A DNA stretch of 10,821 nt from contig CAZFWP010000069.1 of assembly GCA_964522805.1 (NCBI GenBank), positions 1 through 10,821 of the forward strand. The letters are read 5' to 3'. Below the pieces are notes generated by a model. The model worked only from the letters and a program-made list of their open reading frames with translations, made no database searches and was not told where the DNA came from. Positions within the stretch are counted from its first letter, which is position 1. Each line of letters starts with the position of its first letter. The position numbers and the translations under genes are program-made. The DNA comes from CAZBYL01 sp964522805. Lineage in GTDB: Bacteria; Synergistota; Synergistia; Synergistales; Synergistaceae. Of the stretch, positions 5,910 to 10,821 are shown one piece after another.

Positions 5910-6849
5910 TGAAATCGGACAGCATGTATGGCGCCACAAAAATGTTATAGACCTTGACTGCTGGAGCAGAGAAGATCTCTATTTTCTCTTAGACCAGGCA
6001 AGACACATGGAAAATGTTATGGACAGGCCGATTAAAAAGGTTCCTGTCCTTCGAGGCAAGATGTGCGTAAATCTCTTTTTTGAAAACTCCACGCGCACCA
6101 GAGTATCTTTTGAACTTGCAGAGAAGATGCTTTCGGCTGACGTCGTGAACTGGTCTGTTTCCGGTTCGAGCCACGCTAAGGGAGAAACAATGAGAGATAC
6201 TGCTTGGACACTGGAAGCTATGGGAGCTGATATTGTCGTAATGCGCCACGGAGCCGTCGGTGCGGCGCAGTATCTGGCGTCAAAGCTTAAGAGAGCGATT
6301 GTGCTTAACGCAGGCGATGGGACCCATGCGCACCCCACACAGGCTCTTCTTGATCTCTATACAGCTTGGAAGCATCTAGGAACTTTGGAAGGCAAGAAAA
6401 TAGCCCTTGTAGGAGATGTGCTTCACAGCCGCGTCGCCCGCAGCGATGTTATAGGTTTTAAGACAATTGGCTGTGATGTGGTACTCTCCGGGCCTCCGAC
6501 AATGATGCCGCGGGATGTGGAAGCTTTGGGCTGCCGTTATGAGAAAGATCCGAGAAAAGCGGTGGCGGATGCGGATATGGTCTACCTCCTTAGAATACAG
6601 AGAGAGCGTCAGCAGGACGGACTTTTCCCCTCGGTTGATGAGTACCACACGTGGTGGGGAGCGGATAACGAGCTTATGTCATACGCAAAGCCCGAAGCTT
6701 TGGCGATGCACCCAGGGCCGATTAACAGAGGTGTTGAGATAGCGTCAGAAGTAGCGGACGGACATCAGAGCGTGATACTTGAGCAGGTGCGTTCGGGAGT
6801 AGCAATCCGTATGGCACTTCTCTATCTCTGCGGAGGGGGCGCAAGATAA
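5893..6849 (+). CDS. pyrB: Aspartate carbamoyltransferase catalytic subunit PyrB
   Basis: PyrB joins carbamoyl phosphate and aspartate to make N-carbamoylaspartate, the first committed step of pyrimidine synthesis. The 318-residue protein has the carbamoyl-phosphate motif FFENSTRTRVSFE (62-74), SSHAKGET (92-99) for the lysine loop contributed across the trimer, GTHAHPTQALLDLYT (143-157), DVLHSRVARS (175-184) and HPGPINRG (273-280). Length is normal. GTG 5893 is chosen because AGGTGG (5881-5886) lies 6 bases before it; the in-frame ATG 5902 is 15 bases away. It overlaps pyrR by 17 bases and pyrC by one. No regulatory chain PyrI is adjacent, so CTP feedback through PyrI is not supported by this locus. 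Confidence 0.95.
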   Translation: MNAMPSEIGQHVWRHKNVIDLDCWSREDLYFLLDQARHMENVMDRPIKKVPVLRGKMCVNLFFENSTRTRVSFELAEKMLSADVVNWSVSGSSHAKGETMRDTAWTLEAMGADIVVMRHGAVGAAQYLASKLKRAIVLNAGDGTHAHPTQALLDLYTAWKHLGTLEGKKIALVGDVLHSRVARSDVIGFKTIGCDVVLSGPPTMMPRDVEALGCRYEKDPRKAVADADMVYLLRIQRERQQDGLFPSVDEYHTWWGADNELMSYAKPEALAMHPGPINRGVEIASEVADGHQSVILEQVRSGVAIRMALLYLCGGGAR

Positions 6850-8153
6850 TGGAAAAGACACTTTTTAGAGGTTTTAAAATTTTTGACGGACATAAATTTA
6901 TCGCGGCTGATTCTCTGATTACAGAGGACGGCAAAATCATCAAAGTGGGAACGGATCTCAGCTGTGATGGTGCAGAAGTAATCGAGGGTGAGGGAAAAAC
7001 TCTTGTTCCCGGTTTTATCGACCTTCACGCTCACTTCAGAGATCCTGGCGGAGAATGGAACGAAGATATCGCTTCCGGAGCCAACGCCGGAGCGGCAGGG
7101 GGCTTTACCACTCTTGTGGCTATGCCTAACACAAAACCGGCTATCTCAGAGCCATCGCTTATCGAGTATGTCCTAAGCCACGGCAAAGCAGCCGGAGCGT
7201 CGAGAATTCTTCCCGCGGGCTGCGTAAGCAAGGACAGAGAGGGAAAAGAGATGGCAGAGCTGCTGAAGATGGCGGAAGCCGGTGCAGTATTCTTTACCGA
7301 TGACGGCGCACCGGTTGCCACCAGTAATCTCCTTCGTTTGGCTCTTCTTTATACCGGCAAAGACCAGCCGCGCATTATGGAACACCCGGAGGAGATCAGC
7401 CTCTTTAAGGGAGGACAGGTGCATGAAGGACGCGTGAGCGCTCTAAGCGGACTAAAGGGTATTCCAGCCGCCTCGGAAGAGATCGATGTTGCCCGCGGCA
7501 TTGCCCTTGCCCGTGAGACAGGGGGGCGTATTCACTTCACCCACCTCAGCAGCAGAGGCGCGCTCGGGCTTATTCGCCAGGCGAAGAAGGAGGGGCTTGA
7601 TATCACTTGTGACACGACTTTCCACCATCTTACGCTTAATGAGAATGCAGTCATTAACAGCGGTTATAATTCTCGCTACAAAGTCAACCCGCCGCTTCGC
7701 AGCATTGACGACCAGAAGGCTCTTTGGGAAGCTCTTCAAGACGGTACGGTTGATGCAATTGTCACAGACCACGCTCCCTGGCATATGGATGATAAAGACG
7801 AACCCTTCCAGGAAGCCCCTTTTGGAATAGCCTCTCTTGATTGCGCCGTAGCTGTGCTCATTGACTTTAGAAACAGAAATTACGAAGACGTGCCGATGGA
7901 GCTGATTTTCAGCAAAATGACATCTTCCCCAGCGGCTCTGCTTCCTGAGAAATGGCAGGGATTAGGTGTGATTGCCGAGGGGGCTCTTGCCGATATTACA
8001 ATTATTGACGAGGAACGCACGCGCATTGTTGACTGTGCCGAGTGGAAGAGTAAGGCCCGCTGCTGTCCTTGGGAGGGGATCGCCCTCACCGGTTGGCCCG
8101 TTATGACCTTTGTCGAAGGGCGTAAGGTTTGGCAGGACAACGAAGAGATCTAA
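6849..8153 (+). CDS. pyrC: Dihydroorotase PyrC (class I)
   Basis: PyrC is the zinc amidohydrolase that closes carbamoylaspartate to dihydroorotate. The 434-residue protein opens with the N-terminal composite domain, then GFIDLHAHFRDPG (55-67) with metal ligands His60 and His62. Further candidates follow: Asp151 in FFTDDG, His179 in MEHPE, His232 in HFTHLSS and Asp307 in IVTDHAPW. This layout, with Asp151 where other amidohydrolases have a carboxylated Lys, is that of class I bacterial dihydroorotases. Length is usual. Its ATG overlaps the pyrB stop by one base (TAATG), so translation is probably coupled. A gap of 197 bases follows before pyrF. Confidence 0.95.
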   Translation: MEKTLFRGFKIFDGHKFIAADSLITEDGKIIKVGTDLSCDGAEVIEGEGKTLVPGFIDLHAHFRDPGGEWNEDIASGANAGAAGGFTTLVAMPNTKPAISEPSLIEYVLSHGKAAGASRILPAGCVSKDREGKEMAELLKMAEAGAVFFTDDGAPVATSNLLRLALLYTGKDQPRIMEHPEEISLFKGGQVHEGRVSALSGLKGIPAASEEIDVARGIALARETGGRIHFTHLSSRGALGLIRQAKKEGLDITCDTTFHHLTLNENAVINSGYNSRYKVNPPLRSIDDQKALWEALQDGTVDAIVTDHAPWHMDDKDEPFQEAPFGIASLDCAVAVLIDFRNRNYEDVPMELIFSKMTSSPAALLPEKWQGLGVIAEGALADITIIDEERTRIVDCAEWKSKARCCPWEGIALTGWPVMTFVEGRKVWQDNEEI

Positions 8154-8350
8154 GAAAGATATTTTAGTCAAAGACGCAGAATGCAAATAAAAGGCTCTGC
8201 CTATTTTACCTGCTTGTCCCCAGGCTTATGTAAGGACGAACGGGCGCGATGGGCGGAGTTTTTTCATATCTTAATTTTTTAATCATCGGTAAATATCTGC
8301 GGCAGCGTAAATTACTTTCAGTTATAATATTAAAAATAGGAGGTGTCGGT
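8154..8350 (+). promoter_or_regulatory. pyrC-pyrF gap with a possible internal promoter
   Basis: This is the only long gap inside the pyr operon. It contains a perfect TATAAT (8323-8328) 22 bases before pyrF, but no good -35 box at the right distance. It also has small stems: AGGC/GCCT (8192-8202) and TTGTCC (8214-8219) with a downstream GGACGA that needs one G-U pair. An open frame in phase with pyrF starts at ATG 8249 but has no ribosome binding site. The gap could provide secondary expression of pyrF-pyrE; the evidence is weak. Confidence 0.3.
8339..8345 (+). promoter_or_regulatory. Ribosome binding site that fixes the pyrF start
   Basis: GGAGGTG lies five bases before ATG 8351, seven when counted from the GGAGG core. 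The alternative upstream ATG 8249 has no comparable site and would add 34 residues foreign to the family. Confidence 0.85.
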
Positions 8351-9055
8351 ATGGATAGTAAGCAATGCGGATTGATACTGGCGTTGGACCTTCCCACTCT
8401 TGACGGCGCCAGGGCGTTCTTGGAGAGGCTGGATAAGGCTACGCCATATGTAAAAGTAGGACCTAGATTATATGCAATGGGCGGAATCAGTTTTGCAAAA
8501 GAAATCATAAATATGGGTTATAATCTCTTTTTGGATTTGAAGCTTCATGATATTCCCAATACAGTTGCCTCAGCGGTGGAGCCGTTGTCGGAAATCGGGC
8601 TTTGGGCGCTGACGATACATACATCAGGCGGATATGAGATGATGGCGCGGTCGGTGGCTATGCGTAATAAAACGGGCAGTAACATGAACCTCTTTGGTAT
8701 CACAGTACTGACCAGTCTTGGCGGAGAGCTCTGGAGCGATGTTCATCCAGGCTCGGATTTACAGAGTTCCCTTATAGCCAGAGCGGAAACAGCGGAAAGA
8801 GCCGGTCTTGACGGCATCGTCTGCTCTCCTTTGGATTTGGCTCTGCTCCAGGGGCGCGCCGAAAAGCTGGTTAGAGTTGTCCCCGGTATCCGTGCTGCAA
8901 AAGTAAGTACTGAAGATCAAACTCGTGTCGCTACTGCTGCCGAAGCTGCAAAGAGCGGTGCCGGCTATATTGTGGTAGGACGTCCAATATTGGAAGCTGC
9001 GGATCCAATAGCTGCGGCAAGGGAAATTTTAAACGATATAAGGGGGAAGATATAA
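8351..9055 (+). CDS. pyrF: Orotidine-5'-phosphate decarboxylase PyrF
   Basis: PyrF removes CO2 from OMP to give UMP, the last step of the pathway. The 234-residue TIM-barrel protein has LILALDLP at the N-terminus, Lys35 in YVKVGPRLY, and the signature LDLKLHDIPNTV (61-72) holding the catalytic Asp62-Lys64-Asp67 array. Phosphate-binding segments VVPGIR (176-181) and VVGRPI (208-213) follow. It belongs to the short bacterial group I type. The start at 8351 matches the family N-terminus and the ribosome binding site at 8339-8345. The stop overlaps the pyrE start by one base (TAATG). Confidence 0.95.
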   Translation: MDSKQCGLILALDLPTLDGARAFLERLDKATPYVKVGPRLYAMGGISFAKEIINMGYNLFLDLKLHDIPNTVASAVEPLSEIGLWALTIHTSGGYEMMARSVAMRNKTGSNMNLFGITVLTSLGGELWSDVHPGSDLQSSLIARAETAERAGLDGIVCSPLDLALLQGRAEKLVRVVPGIRAAKVSTEDQTRVATAAEAAKSGAGYIVVGRPILEAADPIAAAREILNDIRGKI

Positions 9056-9663
9056 TGGACTGTTCATGCGGCTGTGGCTGCGGCGATGATGCTGTGTCTG
9101 TGCGTATTCAGGAAATGATGAAGGAGAGCGGTGCTCACCTTGAAGGTCACTTTAAACTTACCTCAGGTCTTCACAGCGGACACTATTTGCAGTGCGCGCT
9201 GATGCTGAGATTCCCTAAATTCGCGGCATATGCCGGCGAAAAGTTGGCAGAGCGTCTTGCTCCGTTCAAGCCTGACTTTATCCTTTCTCCAGCGCTGGGC
9301 GGGCTGATTATTGGTCATGAAGTGGCGCGTGCTCTTGATATACCCTTTATCTTTTGCGAACGTCAGGAGGGCAACATGGTTCTGCGTCGTTTCCCTGTTC
9401 CATCAGGCCGTTTCGCCCTAGTAGAGGACGTGGTTACGACGGGAAAGTCTTCCAGAGAGACTGCTCAGATACTAGTTGACAGCGGTGCTGAGTGGGTTGC
9501 CTCAGGCTCAGTAATCGACAGACGTCCCTCATGTGGTGATGATGGATGGGAACTGCACTCTCTTTGGAAGCTGGCATTTCCTGTTTATGAGCCTGATGAC
9601 TGTCCTCTCTGCCGAGAAGGTATGCCTTTGGTGAAGCCAGGCAGCCGCCCCGATAAAAAATAA
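9055..9663 (+). CDS. pyrE: Orotate phosphoribosyltransferase PyrE with a Cys-rich N-terminus
   Basis: PyrE joins orotate and PRPP to make OMP. The 202-residue protein has FKLTSGLHSGHYLQ (33-46), SPALGGLIIGHEVA (78-91), an ERQEGNMVLRR loop (102-112) like the shorter OPRT subgroup, and the PRPP motif ALVEDVVTTGKSS (121-133). The C-terminal DDCPLCREGMPLVKPGSR (181-198) is also found in that subgroup. Unusual is the start MDCSCGCGCG, with four cysteines at 3, 5, 7 and 9. AGGGGGA (9041-9047) seven bases before ATG 9055 supports that these residues are translated. With Cys183 and Cys186 they could bind metal or form disulfides; this is speculation. It overlaps pyrF and the next gene by one base each. 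Confidence 0.93.
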   Translation: MDCSCGCGCGDDAVSVRIQEMMKESGAHLEGHFKLTSGLHSGHYLQCALMLRFPKFAAYAGEKLAERLAPFKPDFILSPALGGLIIGHEVARALDIPFIFCERQEGNMVLRRFPVPSGRFALVEDVVTTGKSSRETAQILVDSGAEWVASGSVIDRRPSCGDDGWELHSLWKLAFPVYEPDDCPLCREGMPLVKPGSRPDKK

Positions 9664-10511
9664 TGACTACTCAGCCGCTGAGATTCCTTCATTGTAAGCT
9701 GATAGTTGTCTCAGCGGCATTTGCTCTGTGCCTCTGCTTGTTAGCCGCACCGGCCTCTGCGGCTAATTTTGCCGTGACGTCTCCTTGGGTTTACAACATC
9801 GCCTCATTTATCGCTGGCGATAACAACAATGTCCGGCCTCTTTCGGTTTGGAACGCTGATGGCAACGCCGCATTCGTCTCATCGCCGCGCGGCGGTGAAT
9901 ATATTATCGCCCTTGATTCAAAAGACGCAGTTCGTCTGAGAATCAGTTTAAAGAACAAACGTCTTTTTTTGCTTTACGAAAACATTCCTGTCACCGAGGG
10001 GCTGGTTCGAACGGCTTTCTATGACCCGGCAACTTTACCCTTTATCGCTCAAAAGGTGATGAAGGCGATGTCAGCTGCTGATAGCAGCCGCTATTCCTAC
10101 TACCAGCGGCGTTTGGCAGAATTTCAGTCCCGCATTGAAAGCACCTTGGACGTAGGCAAGCACCTGTTAGGCAAAGCAAAAATATTGGATTTGACCGGTG
10201 CGCAGGGTGAATGGGTGCGTTCAGCTGTTCCAGGAGCGGTGCGCCCGCCGAAGGCCGTTTGGCAAGGTTGGCTGGACGGAGACAGCGAAGCACTGAGAGC
10301 CGCTCTTGATGAGGCCGCTAGACGTAAGTGGCTGATTTTGCTGGATCCGTGGACTCCGGCGGTTATACGTACTGCGGCCTCGCCTTATCCTTTTAGATTA
10401 ACGCTTTCGCCTCCTTCGATGAAGCAAGATTATTTTCTTCATCTTCATGAAATATTTCTCGCTATCAACAGCAAAATTAAACAACATGCGGCAAATAATA
10501 ACGTCAAGTAA
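9663..10511 (+). CDS. Secreted TroA/ZnuA-like protein lacking the usual metal ligands
   Basis: The 282-residue protein has a clear Sec signal: a short n-region, a hydrophobic stretch of about 17 residues (13-29), and probable signal peptidase I cleavage after Ala33 (ASA-A). It is therefore probably periplasmic, not a lipoprotein. The mature part resembles metal-ABC-transporter binding proteins of the TroA/ZnuA type: SPWVYNIASFIAGD (40-53) like their first helix, and FYDPATLPFIAQKVMKAM with YYQRRLAEFQSRI (119-158) like the inter-domain helix. The three positions that normally hold histidines read GNAAFVSSP (67-75), VRTAFYDP (115-122) and TGAQGEWV (178-185), with none. It may be a degenerate or repurposed member. 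TAATG coupling to pyrE and a position before an LptA-like gene suggest envelope work. Fold assignment is by eye and moderate. Confidence 0.55.
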   Translation: MTTQPLRFLHCKLIVVSAAFALCLCLLAAPASAANFAVTSPWVYNIASFIAGDNNNVRPLSVWNADGNAAFVSSPRGGEYIIALDSKDAVRLRISLKNKRLFLLYENIPVTEGLVRTAFYDPATLPFIAQKVMKAMSAADSSRYSYYQRRLAEFQSRIESTLDVGKHLLGKAKILDLTGAQGEWVRSAVPGAVRPPKAVWQGWLDGDSEALRAALDEAARRKWLILLDPWTPAVIRTAASPYPFRLTLSPPSMKQDYFLHLHEIFLAINSKIKQHAANNNVK

Positions 10512-10617
10512 TATTGGGTGTAAAAACTGTTCCATATAATTACTTTTAATGTAAAATAGCGGTGCGTATAAAGTGTTCTATTGCGTATTGCTGATTGTTT
10601 AGGAATGGGGTTATATA
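10512..10617 (+). promoter_or_regulatory. Gap before the LptA-like gene with weak promoter candidates
   Basis: Two -10-like strings, TAAAAT (10552-10557) and TATAAA (10567-10572), occur but without good -35 partners. No terminator hairpin follows the preceding stop, so the LptA-like gene may also be reached by read-through from the pyr operon. AGGAATGGGG (10601-10610) supplies a ribosome binding site seven bases before the ATG. Confidence 0.3.
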
Positions 10618-10774
10618 ATGCGTTACAGACCGATCATTTTTTCTGTGCTAATCTCAATGCTATTGTTTGCGGTGCCAATGTCTCTTTGCGCAGAGGAGAA
10701 GGCGACAATGGCGGCAGATAATATTTCCTACAACATAAACACCAAGAAAGCCAAAGCTTCCGGCAACGTGGTGA
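10618..10774 (+). CDS. N-terminal part of an LptA/OstA-like protein (cut by contig end)
   Basis: From ATG 10618, 52 complete codons are genuine sequence. The first 25 residues form a signal peptide with hydrophobic core IIFSVLISMLLFAV and a likely cut after SLCA; the Leu before Cys24 argues against a lipobox. The mature start runs ATMAADNISYNI (29-40) and ends ASGNVV (47-52). The pattern 'A-D-x-I-x-Y ... A-x-G-N-V-V' is the first beta-jellyroll strand pair of LptA/OstA proteins, which carry lipopolysaccharide across the periplasm; LptD starts similarly. From codon 53 onward the frame runs into adapter sequence and reads IGRAHV then TGA, which is not real protein. The true length is unknown. 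Confidence 0.6.
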
Positions 10775-10821
10775 AGATCGGAAGAGCACACGTCTGAACT
10801 CCAGTCACAGCGATAGATCTC
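10775..10821 (+). other. Illumina TruSeq adapter sequence at the contig end (artefact)
   Basis: The bases from 10775 begin AGATCGGAAGAGCACACGTC and continue exactly as the 34-base TruSeq index adapter to 10808. They are followed by an 8-base index AGCGATAG (10809-10816), which I recall as TruSeq HT index D712, and ATCTC (10817-10821), the start of the constant P7 part. This is untrimmed library sequence, not DNA of the organism. Confidence 0.98.

Noticed and set aside
8249..8350. 34-residue N-terminal extension of pyrF
   Set aside because: No ribosome binding site at ATG 8249, and the family begins where ATG 8351 starts, behind GGAGGTG.
1..10821. CRISPR array, tRNA or rRNA genes, insertion sequences
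   Set aside because: No regularly spaced repeats, no cloverleaf-like segment and no transposase-like frame were seen on either strand.

Overview
The window looks like one end of a contig from a diderm (outer-membrane) anaerobe of the Synergistota type. That placement is inferred from gene content: a FabK-type enoyl reductase end leading into fabD-fabG-acpP-fabF-rnc, a Firmicutes-like pyrR-led pyrimidine operon, and the start of an LptA/OstA-like lipopolysaccharide-transport protein. Diderm Firmicutes are the main alternative. All genes lie on the + strand.

Region 1 (1-4181) is a fatty-acid synthesis operon: the last 32 codons of a probable fabK, then fabD, fabG, acpP, fabF and rnc. fabK/fabD and fabD/fabG overlap by ATGA. 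acpP has its own 5' gap, a near-perfect ribosome binding site and a strong GC hairpin after it. The operon ends in a 22-bp perfect stem followed by T residues.

Region 2 (4182-5094) is strongly AT-rich. About 600 bases hold no convincing gene, only promoter-like sequences and an inverted repeat. It ends in a small XRE-type helix-turn-helix gene resembling HigA-type antitoxins, with no toxin partner visible and a palindrome over its own promoter.

Region 3 (5095-10511) is the UMP biosynthesis operon pyrR-pyrB-pyrC-pyrF-pyrE, followed by a secreted TroA/ZnuA-like protein that seems to have lost its metal-binding histidines. Most junctions overlap (TAATG), except a ~200-base gap before pyrF. The 5' leader is the most interesting element. 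A good sigma-70 promoter is followed by a 30-codon U-rich leader ORF, a GC hairpin, and an intrinsic terminator whose stem contains the leader stop codon. This is the architecture of the enterobacterial pyrBI (pyrL) attenuator, here in front of pyrR and without a recognisable PyrR-binding loop.

Region 4 (10512-10821) begins an LptA/OstA-like gene. The last 47 bases are not biological: they match the Illumina TruSeq index adapter, including an 8-base index. Any ORF call running to the TGA at 10795-10797 is an artefact.
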